From: Symbiodinium natans
Lineage: Eukaryota; Sar; Dinophyceae; Suessiales; Symbiodiniaceae
Assembly (NCBI GenBank): GCA_905221605.1
Contig: CAJNDS010002074.1
Span: forward strand, 532,291 to 596,290
Direction of reading: 5' to 3'
Length of the DNA: 64,000 nt
The notes beneath the pieces are model-generated. The model was not told the origin of the DNA. It saw only the letters and a program-made list of their open reading frames with translations, and did no database searches. Each line of letters begins with the position of its first letter. Within the stretch, counting starts at the first letter, position 1. Positions 1 through 18,331 of the stretch are shown here, one piece after another. Made by a program: the position numbers and the translations under genes.

Positions 1-119
1 CTTACTGTTGGTTAGTGGGGAATGAGGGAATGAGGTACCCTATATCCCCCTATATATACCCTTTAAGGGATTATACAGGGTACCCCATTCCTTCATTCCC
101 TACCATAACCAACAGTAAG
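1..119. mobile_element. MITE/introner-like palindrome, family A copy 1
   Basis: The terminal inverted repeats are CTTACTGTTGGTTA at the left and TAACCAACAGTAAG at the right. Inner arms GGGGAATGAGGGAATGAGG and its near-complement make the 119 bp almost one long hairpin around a TA-rich centre. No coding capacity. It lies about 150 bp upstream of the first gene. Because the window opens on the repeat, its true left edge is not certain. Related copies are at 3831-3907, 18238-18331, 28196-28242 and 56158-56287. Confidence 0.8.
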
Positions 120-268
120 ATTATAGATTGGTGACTGCAGTACGAACCATGTTCGGGTGTTTGTTGTGGGCCAGTAAATGAGAGCCCCGTGTACCCTTGG
201 ACTGTGCAAAATGTGGCGACGGCTCGAGCGGGTCGCATCGAAACCGCGAGCCCTTCCTTTCGAAGGTC

Positions 269-1654
269 ATGGCAGTGGCATCGGCGGCCGAGCTGCTGCT
301 GGAAGCTGGACCTGATCTTGAGGCCGGCGTGACCCCACAGGGAAGCGAAGGCGAAACAGTTCCGGAGGAACAGCCGCAGCGCATGCCAGTCTACCGCGAC
401 ATCGTCTGCTGTCTCCCCAGATCGAAGATGTACCACTGGTGGCAACAACACAACCTGCCCTCCACCCCGGGTTACGCTTGGAGCATGCTGAGCCGCCGAC
501 GCCTGCGTGCTTTGACGACCTTGGCCATCTTCGTCGCATCACTGCTGGCCGAGGGGATGTCGCAGGGCTTTGATGAGAAGCTGGCATTCAACAACGTAAT
601 CTTCGGCTTGCTGTTGTGTTTCGCTGGCTGCGCCCCTGGGTTTATGGAGTCTTCGAACCTCCCTAACGTCGCTCTGGGCGTTGCCGCGTCCGAGCACACC
701 TGGCGAGCCGCTTGGCGCGTAATCGGGACCGCGGACGAGGGCACGTCCGCTTGGGAGCGCCGTGATGCTTTGTGCTCGGAGCACTTGGCGATGTTCTGGG
801 TCATCGTCCTCGTGACCTTGTGCAGCGGGGACGTGTATGCTCTGGGTGCCTATGGCTCAGCTCTGGTCGTCCTACAGCAGACGACTGGTGTGCCAGGTGT
901 CCCGTGCTTCCTGGTCGCCGCCTGCATGTTGGTTCCGGTCTACCTGGCGGAGCGCGTCTGGTGCTCGGCGTACGCAGAGGTTTTTCGCAATCAAGTGGCG
1001 ATTAGGAAGCTGCTGAACAGCACTGGAGGTGCCTGGCTCACTGTTGATATCGAAGCGGGGCACATTCTCGAAATGTCGCCTGCCTTGACAGCGTTTGTGG
1101 GTCCCAGCCAGAAGAATTGCGGCATCGCCGACCTGGTCCGTCTTCACAAAGACAAGGAGACCCTGGACCACCTCGTACTGGGCTGCTCCATTGCAGCTTC
1201 TGCCGAAACCGCAGCACGCCGCAAGGGCGTCCGCTGGGCCGAGTACACCACGCTGCTGGAGGAGAATGTCGAGGCGGCCTTGGCTCCACGCACTGTCGAT
1301 TCCCTCCGCTGCGCCCGGTGCCCCAAGGGTGTCAGAGCCCGACTTGTCCCTTACAACCTCTCTGCGAAAGATCGCCGCCTCTGCATCTGGGTCGAGACCG
1401 ACAGCCCGGAGCCCACCGATCCGCGAGTGGAGCTCGCTATGCGGGAACAAGCTGTTGCTGAGACTGAGAGCAGCAGCAGCCTGAAGCTGCAATCGGTGGA
1501 GACGCGAGAGAGGCGCGTGGAGGATCTGGAGAGGGCTTTGGAGCAGATGCACCAGCTCTACTTGAAGGCCCTGGCAGAGCAGGAGCACTTTGAGAAGGCG
1601 CTCGAGCGGCAACAAGCGTTGAAAGACGAAGAGAAGATGACGGCAGAGGTGTGA
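269..1654 (+). CDS. Membrane protein with PAS-like region and C-terminal coiled coil, function unknown
   Basis: Single uninterrupted frame of 461 residues. The first ATG of the frame is at 269; the frame is open upstream to a TGA at 179, so a non-ATG extension is formally possible. Visible parts in order: an acidic N-terminus; hydrophobic segments at about residues 79-95, 105-123, 172-190 and 209-227; a region at about 251-372 that begins GGAWLTVDIEAGHILEMSPA, which resembles the start of a PAS sensor fold (inference); and a Glu/Arg/Gln-rich heptad-like coiled coil at about 385-457. No catalytic kinase or cyclase motif follows. The layout suggests a membrane sensor or scaffold. It has no introns, unlike its neighbours, which in dinoflagellates can mean a retroposed or recently acquired copy. 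I do not recognise an orthologue. Confidence 0.72.
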   Translation: MAVASAAELLLEAGPDLEAGVTPQGSEGETVPEEQPQRMPVYRDIVCCLPRSKMYHWWQQHNLPSTPGYAWSMLSRRRLRALTTLAIFVASLLAEGMSQGFDEKLAFNNVIFGLLLCFAGCAPGFMESSNLPNVALGVAASEHTWRAAWRVIGTADEGTSAWERRDALCSEHLAMFWVIVLVTLCSGDVYALGAYGSALVVLQQTTGVPGVPCFLVAACMLVPVYLAERVWCSAYAEVFRNQVAIRKLLNSTGGAWLTVDIEAGHILEMSPALTAFVGPSQKNCGIADLVRLHKDKETLDHLVLGCSIAASAETAARRKGVRWAEYTTLLEENVEAALAPRTVDSLRCARCPKGVRARLVPYNLSAKDRRLCIWVETDSPEPTDPRVELAMREQAVAETESSSSLKLQSVETRERRVEDLERALEQMHQLYLKALAEQEHFEKALERQQALKDEEKMTAEV

Positions 1655-3830
1655 GAGGGTGGCTTAGGCACGAAGAAAACAGGAAATGAAGGACAAACAT
1701 CACGGGGTTCCGTTGAACCTTTGTCTATGCTGTCGATAACTACTGCACACGTTGATGCCTTTTGAAATGAGAGGTGGGTTTCAGGGGGCTTCCGTTGATC
1801 CCCTCGAAATTGAAACCCCAACTTGTTTTCGCAAGGGCCAAGGAGCCGCGGGCGAGATCTCCAAAAGTTTGCATGTGCGAAAGAAGAGGCGCCGTGCCCA
1901 AGCCCCAGCCCCGATCCCATGCGAAGGCGGATGAATTGATGGATTCTTTCCCCCACCTCCCCTGCTAGTGTAACCTTAGACCTTCGATCTCTGGCATGAG
2001 TCAAAAGTTGTATACCCAGATCTTGCAGTCTAAACTCCAAGCTCTAAAGCCCCTGAAAGGAAGATGTGAAACACGACATCAGGGCCCTGTTCGACTCAAT
2101 CCTGCTCATCAAGCTCAACCCCTAACTCTGAAGCCTGAACCAGGGTTGAGGGTTTAGCGTTAGCGTTTAGGGTTTAGGGTTTAGGGTTTAGGGGTATAAA
2201 CCAGCGAAGCTGCCCGAGCCGGCCCAAGTAGGCCTCGGATTCATGCTGGTGTTGGGTAAGGGATGCTTGCAAGGAAAGGTCCGGCTGCATCCGCCTACTT
2301 TGCCAAACATAGGTTTGCACCAGCTCAGTTTTCGGGTCAAACAGGTGCTTTGTGACGATTTGTTTCTAGCTCTGCACTTACCCGGGCATGTCGATGTGTC
2401 CTGCATGACGATACGACTGGCATCGCAGAAGCAGGGGTGAACACAGCCTTTGTTGGCCACTATGTGAAAGTCAACGCTGCGCAGGGCATGATGCAAGAGA
2501 GGCATGCCTTCAAAAGCTAATATAGGGGTCGGAATAATTACTTCTGGTATTCCCTTCTGGTCCTGTGCCACATCTGCTTGTCCCGCCTGAGCTCTGAGCC
2601 CTAAGCCCTAAGCCCGAAGCCCGAAGCCAGAAGCCCGAAGCCAGACCCCTGAGCCCTAAGCCCTAAGCCCTAAACCCTAAACCCTACACCAACAACTTGC
2701 CGTCAACATCCGCAAGCAAGCTTTGGGTTTATCAGGTGGATCCCGTTGTGGCCTACCGCTACAGTGAGGCTGGTGCGTAGGCGTAGGCTTCTTAGAGATG
2801 CTTCACGATGCACGTTGGGAATTTGAGGACTTCTTGTAGCGATTGCCGTCCTGTGTATGCAAACAGGACTTTGTTTAAGACACCGCCCCCTGCCTAGAGA
2901 AAGTGCAGCAGCTTAGCGAAATGTGCAGAAGTATCAAGCCGCATGGCATTTTCTTCCTCTGTAACACCTTTCCGTGCGACCAGATCTTCATCACATCTGA
3001 AATTCGAACATGGCTCAGGGAGCAAAGTCGATGCCATGCAGTGAACCTGTAGGTGTGTGTTTAACCAATAGCCTCTTGCTCTCCAATTAATCAGACCGGC
3101 GCCATATCCGATGGAAATCCTTGGGATTATCATGCGCATCTTGGAAACACCTGCGTCGCAACAGGGACGCTACGCTGGTTCTGTCGTTGCCTGCCTGCAC
3201 ATGCTTGCATCTGTGCTGGACGTTTTTCTGGCTTTTGCGCATGATCACTTGCTCGTGGTTGCAAAGATGCTTGACGTAGGGAGCGCACCCCCTAGATCGC
3301 TATACTGCTACTCGCAACCCGACGCCAACATCACCTTGCAGCCGCAGAGCTTGATGCAAGCAATCCTACTAACACCCTAAACCCTAAACCCTAGACTCTA
3401 GACCCTAAACCCTAAACCCTAAACCCTAAACCTCTAAAGTCACACTCCAATTCTGCAACCGTACTTCTTTCCGGTCACATCAGTTTTAGCTACCTCGAAG
3501 CCGTTTGACGCATGGCAAAGCTGGCAGATGCCCTTAAGGAGGCCAGCGGGAGTCTGAGAAGGCCAAGCGTGTGTTGTCAGACGCAAGCAAGGAATGTCGG
3601 TTGATGTATGTATGATGTTGCTTATCAATATTTCAGGGAGGATGGCTTGACTATAGGTAGGCCCTTGGGGAAAATCCCATAGCTGGTTAGGTTGAGAGCG
3701 CAAGCAGCAGTCCTACCGTCTTTCTCCGCCAAGCCATGCTCCAGGGCCTCTATCTGAATCCCACAGCCCACACAAAGAGGCCTCCAAGTACCTGCAGACC
3801 CCAAAATCCCTTCATGGGTCTCTACATCTA

Positions 3831-3907
3831 TGTATCCCCCTATATACCCGTTTTTAGGGATTATGTAGGGTACCTCATTCCCCCACTCCCTACTAGCCAG
3901 CAGTAAG
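3831..3907. mobile_element. Family A element, degenerate right half
   Basis: Matches the right half of the element at 1-119, including the TATCCCCCTATATA centre, a GGGATTATGTAGGGTACC block and the CAGTAAG terminus. The left arm is not recognisable, so this is a truncated or decayed copy. Confidence 0.6.
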
Positions 3908-3994
3908 CAGGCTGCCGCCTTAGCCGCCGCGGACGAAGCGAACTTCGCCGCGGGGTGGGGGAGCTCGAGGACTAGAGGTGAAAGCTGTATGAGT

Positions 3995-4083
3995 TGGGAT
4001 GTGCCCCCTTATACTAACAGTCCTTACTATAGGGATTCTAGTAAGGGGGTACCATAATCCCCATTAGGGACCCATGTATAAGC
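3995..4083. mobile_element. MITE/introner-like element, family B copy 1
   Basis: Begins GGGATGTGCCCCCTTATA and carries the family core TTATACTAACAGTCCTTA. The end (ATGTATAAGCC) is a weak complement of the start. The core is shared with copies near 34441, 50656 and 53700. Confidence 0.65.
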
Positions 4084-4566
4084 CTTAGGGGTTGGGAGGG
4101 CTTTTCACTGGGGGCTGGGAGGGGTTTGGGTTGCTGTGCTTTATCGTTTGGGGCTTAGTTACTTGTTTCGAGGTTCTGGAACGTGCAAAGTCGGAGATGA
4201 CAGATCCGACGCCCTCCCCAGACCTCCAAGTCCGACACTCTTCTTGTGATTGCGAAGTCTCAGGTGTTCGGGTATCCTCACGAAACTGAAGCGGGGCCTC
4301 GCGGAGGCCGATTTCCGTAGGGTTTAGGGTTCAGGGTTTAGGGTTTAGGGTTCAGGGTTTAGGCTTTAGGGTTGGAACCTGTCCCCGGGTGTAGAGCTCA
4401 CGGCCCTGAGCGGCCAGCTTCAGGATTGTAGGACTTCAGGTCTTGGTTCAAGCGGGGCGGCCCTAGGGATCCCTGAACCCTAAACCCTAAACCCCAACAC
4501 CCTAAATCCGAAACCCTAAACCCTAAACCCTAAACCCTAAACCCTAAACCCTCATTTTCCGGGCAG

Positions 4567-4675
4567 GTGAAGAAGGCACCTGCCCTGTTGGAGGAGGCGG
4601 CGGGCTGCTTTTCGGGCTACGCGGCCCGCCTTGGCCTCTCCGGGTTTCGCCCCGAAGACTACCTAAAGGCGCCTA
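4567..4675 (+). CDS. Exon-like island, unassigned
   Basis: A CCCTAAA array ending at 4553 is followed by TTTTCCGGGCAG, a good 3' splice site, then a frame reading VKKAPALLEEAAGCFSGYAA and onward for about 36 codons, GC-rich like the real exons. A TTTAGGG array follows from about 4721. Family unknown. It could be an exon of a gene whose other exons are not recognised. Confidence 0.45.
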
Positions 4676-5627
4676 ATGTAATGCCCCCTTTTTTTGTGGG
4701 TAGCATACTGGAATGATGGCTTAGGGGTTTAGGTTTAGGGTTTAGGGTTTAGGGTTTAAGGTTTAGGGTGTAGGGGTAGCATATCTATAACCCCCTATAG
4801 CTAGAGGGGCTTTACGCTCCATGTTTGAGGCCTCTGATACCTCTGCTTTGTGCACGCGATTTTGTCGGGCAACAGCTGCTTGCTACTGCCCTGCCGAACC
4901 TCCCTTCCACTGTGGATTTCGGGTTTAGGGTTTGGGGTTTAGGGTTGAAGTTTAACGTTCAGGGTTTAGGGTTCCTCAGGAGGTGTCGGGGTCGCGGGCT
5001 GAGCTCAGAGTTCACAGTTTGCGTGGGGGGAGCTCCACGGGCCCTCTGGCGCAGGTCCCTAGTGACATCGACGCCTGGTCCCAGCCTCGGAGTATCAAGG
5101 GTTTAGGGTTTGGGGTTTAGGGTTTAGGGTTTAGGGTATAGGCTTCATTGGGTCCTATTGGGTCCTATTGGGACTATTGGGTCCTGATTCTCTCGGGAAG
5201 CTATTGCAAGACAACCTTGGAAAAAACGATGTAACACTTCGCCTGCAGGCCCCCTCGTCCTGAGCGCACGAGACCGTATGCAGTCAGACTGCAGTCAGGC
5301 CTTTCTTGCTACGCGTCTCCTCCGAAAAGGCCTCCTTCGCAAAACAGGCACTGGGGATGGATGGGACCCTGAAAACTAAACGCCCCAAGCCCCAAGTGTG
5401 GAACCCTAAGCCCTAAACCACGGAGCCTCATCCAGCATAAAGAAAATTCGACTTGGGATATGCGGCCAATTTCCACTGGCCAGGTATGGGAGACTTCCTC
5501 TATACTGCTGATGAGCCCAGCGCCCGCTCCCCAAGCAGCTGGCGTTGCATGGGGGGAGGGCCGCAAACATTCCAGTTTCAGACGGCGCTACCGCAACGGG
5601 AATCGCCATGCTGCTGCCCAAGAGCTA

Positions 5628-5740
5628 CACCCTAAACCCTAAACCCTAAACCCTAAACCCTAAACCCTAAACCCTAAACCCTAAACCCTAAACCCTAAAC
5701 CCTAAACCCTAAACCCTAAACCCTAAACCCTAAACCCTAA
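5628..5740. repeat. (CCCTAAA)n telomeric-type array
   Basis: About 15 nearly perfect units of CCCTAAA in C-strand orientation, interstitial. Confidence 0.95.
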
Positions 5741-5969
5741 GAGGTACATATTCCCAGCAACGCATGTTCCCCCAATGGCTGCTGGCCCAGGTGGGCTGCC
5801 AGCTTCAGTGAGCAGGAAGAGAAGTCGCGGCTAGGCATCCACAAGGCCAGGCATGATCTGCGAGTGCCCCAGGACTCGGTCTGCGCATGTCTAGCAGTGG
5901 AGCTGTAGTACATTGGATGCTGAAGTACTTCTTCTTGTCATGCATTTCCATGCACTTATGTATGTAGGT

Positions 5970-6070
5970 CTGTATGTATGTATGTATGTATGTATGTATG
6001 TATGTATGTATGTATGTATGTATGTATGTATGTATGTATGTATGTATGTATGTATGTATGTATGTATATA
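5970..6070. repeat. (TGTA)n tetranucleotide microsatellite
   Basis: About 25 tandem TGTA units with little interruption. It creates a spurious Tyr/Ile/His/Thr open frame on the minus strand. Confidence 0.95.
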
Positions 6071-6317
6071 TGTAGGTGGGTAGGAAGGTGATGGTGATGG
6101 TAACCGAGAGCCAGAGGTAGGGAGGGCAGACCATCAGGCGAAAGAAGGTATAACGAGTGAGTACCGATAGGGTGGGATGGTGTATGGATGAGCGCATGAA
6201 TCTGGCTGCTTGATTGCTAGCTAGTTGCTTTCTTACTCATGCTTCACCTTACGCCCGCTCTGACACACGCAGCCATGATGGCTTTCTTGTGCATAGTTTG
6301 AGCGGTTCATCGCAGAC

Positions 6318-13727
<7,410 letters not shown>

Positions 13728-14532
13728 GGCTTCAGGATTCTTCGGCTTCAGGCTTTAATTCGGGCCTGCAGGCCTACCTGCCCCAAGACCGCTCACTTGC
13801 AACTTTCACGTCATCTTCTGCCTGACATCTTAAAAGCACACCGTGTCTGATTGGACGTATCAGCAGACCCAGCGCTTGAAGTCTCTGTTCCGTCTCCGTC
13901 TCTGTCTCTGGCTTGGTCTCCATCTCTCTCTCTCTCTCTCTCTCCCGCTATCGCTCTCACTCTCGCTCTGGCGTGTACCAACCCCCAAAACATGCGGAAT
14001 ACCTCTTCACAGAAGGGCGTCTGGTTGCCTCGGACTCGCCATGCAATAGCCATAAGCTAAATCGGACAAGCATTTCTGAATCTGCAAGCCCCTGGTGCTG
14101 TGGGTCCGGGCCCGAGCCAAGATTATATCGCCCTCAATTACAAGGAAGAATATTTTTTTGGCGGGCTCTTAAGCAAATTTTAGCACAGCGTTCCCGCCGA
14201 GTTTGTTGCTTCGTGAGGCTCTGGCTTCAGGCTTAATGAGGTCCGGGGGTCCCTGTGAACCCCTCAACCCACTTGATGCCCCAACACCCCAAGCCCTTGA
14301 AGCCCGGCAATTTGCATAAAATGGGGCCCCAAATCTCGTAGAATCACAACTCTCGTGGCCCCCCCCCCCAAAATATCGAGCCCATGTCCTCAGCCTCAAC
14401 CCATGAACCCTGAACCTTAAGCCCTACACCCTAAACCCTAAACCCTAAGCCCTAAACCCTAAACCCTAAACCCTAAACCTTAAACCCACCCTAAGCCCTA
14501 AACCCTAAACCCTAAACCCTAAACCCCTCAAG
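13728..14532. other. Region 3' of the deacylase gene
   Basis: Contains a CT-rich tract at about 13915-13970, unassigned unique sequence and a CCCTAAA array at 14405-14525. No promoter, terminator or polyadenylation signal can be identified with confidence. Confidence 0.5.
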
Positions 14533-14616
14533 GCACGGCCGCTGCACCGGAGCCCTGCCCGGGCGGCTCGTGCGAAACCCACGGCGCAATGCTGCAGCTT
14601 ACCAAGGAGCATCGTG
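14533..14616 (+). CDS. Exon-like island, unassigned
   Basis: CCCTAAA array, then a CTCAAG acceptor, then a GC-rich frame containing APEPCPGGSCETHGAM and LQLTKEH, then GT of a TTTAGGG array at 14617. Typical island geometry; protein family unknown. Confidence 0.42.
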
Positions 14617-14827
14617 GGGTTTAGGGTTTAGGGTTTAGGGCTTGGGGTTCAGGGCTTTGGGCCTTGTAGAGCTTTCATAGGGCTTTATTTATGGGGCTTT
14701 ATTTAAGCATAGACTTAGGCTTGGCGTAGCCGGGTTAGGATTCAGGTTGGGATCTTGGGCTGGTGTGTTGGGTTTCTGGGCTCGAGATTTCCAGAGTAGG
14801 GCCCGGGGTTTAGGAGAAGGGATATGG

Positions 14828-14934
14828 GCATTTCCCAAAATAGGGGTACCCTTTCTTTCTCCCCGAAATAGAATAGAATCCCCTTAAAGGGACGCCCAAA
14901 AAGGTACCCCCCCCCCCAATTTTCGGAAACCCCA
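14828..14934 (-). mobile_element. MITE/introner-like element, family C
   Basis: Ends are CATTTCCCAAAATAGGGG and TTTTCGGAAACCCC. The reverse complement matches the element at 22729-22829 along its length, including a GGGGATTCTAT core, so this copy is inverted relative to that one. Confidence 0.75.
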
Positions 14935-15018
14935 TACTAGAGCTTGAGATGGAAGTTCCATGCAGTTGGGAGCTTAAAAGGGTTGGTTGTGCGTGCAGAC
15001 TTTCGGAGCTCTCGTCGT

Positions 15019-15042
15019 TGTATATATATATATATATATACA
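15019..15042. repeat. (TA)n microsatellite
   Basis: Short alternating TA tract that continues into TA-rich unique sequence to about 15120. Confidence 0.85.
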
Positions 15043-15221
15043 TATGTATGCTTGTATAAAATACATATGCTATCTTACATGTGTATTCGTTGGTTTGTAT
15101 ATCTGTAGTATATGCAACTGCTGAAGCGGGCACACGCACAGTGAAGGCGAACTTCGCGAGCTTCCTCTGCTCGACTTGCACCCTAACCCCAACAACTGCC
15201 GTACAGTAGTCATTTCCCCAA

Positions 15222-15325
15222 AGCCCTAAACCCTAAACCCTAAACCCTAAACCCTAAACCCCAAACCCCAAACCCTAAACCCTAAACCCTAAACCCTAAA
15301 CCCTAAACCCTAAACCCTAAACCCT
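15222..15325. repeat. (CCCTAAA)n array
   Basis: About 15 C-strand units with occasional CCCCAAA variants. It is followed at once by a short degenerate G-strand stretch. Confidence 0.92.
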
Positions 15326-15442
15326 TAGGGTCTAGGGTTTATATAGGGTGCAGGGTTTAGGGAGTAGCTCCCGCGAGCAGTCGAGGAGTGGCCTGGAAGG
15401 CGGGCCGGCTCGAGAGTTGGGATGTTTCACCTCGGAATCTGT

Positions 15443-15572
15443 AGTATAGTACAGTATAGTATAGTATAGTATAGTATAGTATAGTATAGTATAGTATTAG
15501 TATAGTATAGTATAGTACAGTATAGTATAGTATAGTATATTGGAGTATAGTATAGTATAGTATATTGGAGTA
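15443..15572. repeat. (TATAG)n pentanucleotide repeat
   Basis: About 25 imperfect copies of TATAG with ACAGTATAG and TATTGGAGTA interruptions. Confidence 0.9.
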
Positions 15573-15853
15573 GAGAAGGAATGTGGAATTCATGGTCGAA
15601 GGGGATCTTCGGGCGGGCTGGGCTTCTTGAAGCCCCTAAACCCCTAAACCCTAAACCCGAAACCCGAAACCCGAAACCCCTAAACCCCTAATCCCCTAAA
15701 CCCCTAAACCCTAAACCCTAAACCCGAAACCCTAAACCCTAAACCCACGATTCCACGCAAGGCCCCTAGAACCCTGTAGACCGAATGCGCCCTCAATCCC
15801 TCAAGGTGTCTGGGCAGTTCCATGGCGGCTTGCCGAAGCAGGACTTGGGCTTT

Positions 15854-16012
15854 TAGGGTTTAGGGTTTAGGGTTTAGGGTTTAGGGTTTAGGGTTTAGGG
15901 TTTAGGGTTTAGGGTTGAGGGTTTAGGGTTTAGAGTTCAGGGTTCAGGGTTTAGGGTTTAGGGTTGAGGGTTTAGGGTTTGGGTTTAGGGTTCAGGGTTT
16001 AGGGAATTTAGG
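15854..16012. repeat. (TTTAGGG)n array
   Basis: About 20 G-strand units, the last third with TTGAGGG and TTCAGGG variants. Preceded by an exon-like island at about 15748-15853 containing VSGQFHGGLPKQDLG. Confidence 0.92.
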
Positions 16013-16212
16013 GGCCAGGCTTCGACCTCGGACACCTCCTGCTATGGTAAGGGCTAGGAGTGCAGGCTACGACTTCGACCCTGTAATCTCGGGGCTCGTG
16101 AACCGAGCATCCGTGTGGATGAACCCTAAACCCTAAACCCTAAACCCTAAACCCTAAACCCTAAACCCTAAACCCTGAAGAAGGGCTGCGCACTACCCTG
16201 CGACCCACAGCT

Positions 16213-16290
16213 GCGAGGAACCGGCCGCGGCTAAAGCATCTGATGCCAAGGGTGGCGCCAGCGCTGCCTCCCGAATTCTGAGACTTGGGG
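16213..16290 (+). CDS. Exon-like island, unassigned
   Basis: Lies between a CCCTAAA array (16123-16176) and a TTTAGGG array (about 16335). A CCACAG acceptor precedes a frame reading CEEPAAAKASDAKGGASAAS, an Ala/Lys-rich low-complexity segment. No family call. Confidence 0.35.
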
Positions 16291-16899
16291 GGATTTTCTT
16301 CATTGAAGAGCCATGTTTCGGGTTAGGGGTTTGGGGTTTGGGGTTTAGGGTTTAGGGTTTAGGGTTTGGATTTTTTAGGATTAGCTGTCTTGCCTTGAAG
16401 ATACATACCAGCACATGTTTGTCCGAAGCTCCGGGGCAGCCCAAGGAGAAGCACGTTGGAGGAGCGCAGCCGGCTCTGATGGCCCTCAACTCCTACAGAA
16501 GCTGAGTGTTGAGGTGCTAGCTTTGAACAGAGGCTACCACCCCTTAGGTATCGGAGCTCCATGAAGTCAAGGCGACCCCTCCCAAAAAGCTGTCAAATGC
16601 CTCCAAAAGCCGGGCCGTTGACACCGAAGCAGTTTCGAGCGAAAGAAAGGTGACGAGGGCTCTGGATTTGTTATTTTTTTGGGGGGGAGGGGGGGGAAAG
16701 GGGGGGGGGGGCTTGTGTGCAGGGAGGCTTTTTGCAGGGGCTTGAGGGTTTCGGGTGGCAAAGGAACATGGAAGCTTCAGAGACAACAGCGTGAGCTGAG
16801 CAGCCTTTCGAGTATCGTAGCCGGATGGTTGCAAAAGTGTGTTTTGTGATTGGGTTGCTGGCAGGCCTCAGTTGTCTAAACCCTACATGGCAGGAGGCA

Positions 16900-17082
16900 C
16901 CCTAAACCCTTTTAAACCCTAAGCCCTAAACCCGAAACCCCAAACCCCAAACCCCAAACCCTACACCCTAGACCCTAAACCCTAAACCCTAAACCCTAAA
17001 CCCTAAACCCTAAACCCTAAACCCTAAACCCTAAACCCTAAACCCTAAACCCTAAACCCTAAACCCTAAACCCTAAACCCAC
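16900..17082. repeat. (CCCTAAA)n array
   Basis: Variant units at the left, perfect CCCTAAA at the right, ending just before a CAG acceptor. Confidence 0.95.
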
Positions 17083-17091
17083 CCCCAGCAG

Positions 17092-17163
17092 GCTGGGGCC
17101 CGCGACGCCCCAATGGTGTCGGAGCTGGCGGCGCGCATCTTGGCCCAGGGCACCAAGGCATCG
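17092..17163 (+). CDS. Exon-like island bounded exactly by telomeric arrays
   Basis: Twenty-four codons containing ARDAPMVSELAARILAQG, phase 0 on both sides. The upstream C-strand array ends in ACCCCCAGCAG (acceptor). The downstream G-strand array begins with the donor, TCG|GTTTAGGG. This is the cleanest example of an exon capped by both array types. The sequence is helix-like; the family is unknown. Confidence 0.55.
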
Positions 17164-17236
17164 GTTTAGGGTTTAGGGTGTAGGGTTTAGGGTTTAGGGT
17201 TTAGGGTTTAGGGTTTAGGGTTTAGGGTTTAGGGTG
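17164..17236. repeat. (TTTAGGG)n array supplying the donor of the preceding exon
   Basis: G-strand units start with the GT at 17164. Confidence 0.92.
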
Positions 17237-17278
17237 CCTGCAGGTGAAGGCACCAACGCCCTGGGGCAGCAGTGATAT

Positions 17279-17372
17279 GGGTTTATAATAGGTACCTTAA
17301 TGGGGTCCGTTTTATAAGGGGATCCTACTATGCGGGGGTCTTTGTTGGGGGCCTCCTATCTTCGTAAACTCC
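17279..17372. mobile_element. Family C-like inverted-repeat element
   Basis: Left arm TTTATAATAGGTACC, then GGGGATCCTACTATGCGGGG, and right arm ending TCTTCGTAAAC. Resembles the elements at 19552-19636 and 55623-55724. Confidence 0.55.
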
Positions 17373-18237
17373 CATATGGGGAAGGGGAGCGCACATATCT
17401 CTCTTCGTGACGTTGCCTAAGCCCAACCCCTAAAACCCCAATTCAACCCTAAACCCTAAACCCTAAACCCTACACCCTAAACCCCAAACCCTAACCCGGA
17501 AGCATCCCGAAGCCGTCAACAAAAGCGTTCGGCCCCCTGACTCGGGGACTGGGGCCCCACAGCTCTCGGCTGCGCGGGTTGACATATTTCCCCCCAAGCC
17601 CGAAGCGGCTTCGGGCTTGGGGTTTAGGGTTTAGGGTTTAAGGTTTAAGGTTGAGGGCCGCCATCTGAATCCTGACCCCTGGTCAGGGGTCGATTTAGGT
17701 TGTAGGCTGTAGTAGGATTCAACATTCAAGAACCCGCAGGCTCTAGATCACCTAAGCCCTGCAGCCCCAGAACCCTCAGTCCCAAAAACTTATGGAGCCC
17801 AAGATCCCAATTGCAGCAAACTCCAAAAGGTTGGAACATCTTTACCCCCCATACCCCCCCAAAAAAAAGATGGACTAAAGGGAATCCCACCTCGACTCAT
17901 CCTTAAACCATGTTCAAACTTTCTGGAGTTTGCTGTAACGAGTCCTTTCAAGAGCCGGGGTCGCGTGATGGCCAGTTGGGCGACCTCGTCCCGCTCGAAG
18001 CCGTCTCAGGCCACGTGCTCACGGGCAAGCCCTAAACCCGAAACCTTAAACCCTAAGACCCTCAAAACCCTAAACCCTAAAACCCTAAACCTTAAACCCT
18101 AAACCTTAAACCCTAAGACCCTAAAACCCTAAACCCTAAACCCTATACACCCGGGTGGGGGGGGGTGCTTGGGTGAAAGGGCCCCCCCCAAGTTGCCAGA
18201 TTGCAAATCGCGAACGACCACCCTGCCAGTCCCTTTG

Positions 18238-18331
18238 GTTCTTAGTAGGGAATGAGGGAATGAGGGCGAGGGCCCGAAACATACTGTACCTTTTAATGGG
18301 TTATATAAGGTACTCATTCCCTACTAAGAAC
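18238..18331. mobile_element. MITE/introner-like palindrome, family A copy 3
   Basis: GTTCTTAGTAGGGAATGA at the left end pairs with TCATTCCCTACTAAGAAC at the right end. The centre contains TTTTAATGGGTTATATAAGG, like the family A consensus. Confidence 0.82.

Larger units (their letters stand above)
1655..4566. other. Intergenic or intronic stretch with scattered telomeric arrays
   Basis: No gene is recognisable. It holds a TTTAGGG array at about 2143-2191, a degenerate CCCTAAA/CCCGAAG array at about 2586-2690, CCCTAAA at 3369-3432, TTTAGGG at 4318-4373 and CCCTAAA at 4483-4553. It also holds two inverted-repeat elements (3831-3907 and 3995-4083). Open frames such as the one at 3111-3380 show no family resemblance. 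Confidence 0.6.
4676..6317. other. Intergenic stretch with telomeric arrays and microsatellites
   Basis: Contains TTTAGGG arrays at 4721-4774, 4919-4970 and 5099-5140; a short tandem repeat of ATTGGGTCCT at about 5148-5189; a 113-bp CCCTAAA array at 5628-5740; and a (TGTA)n tract at about 5970-6070. Open frames at 5309-5642 lack any recognisable domain. The deacylase gene starts at 6318, after an in-frame TAG at 6294. Confidence 0.6.

Noticed and set aside
5805-6197. Minus-strand frame with Tyr-Ile-His-Thr repeats
   Set aside because: Translation of (TGTA)n.
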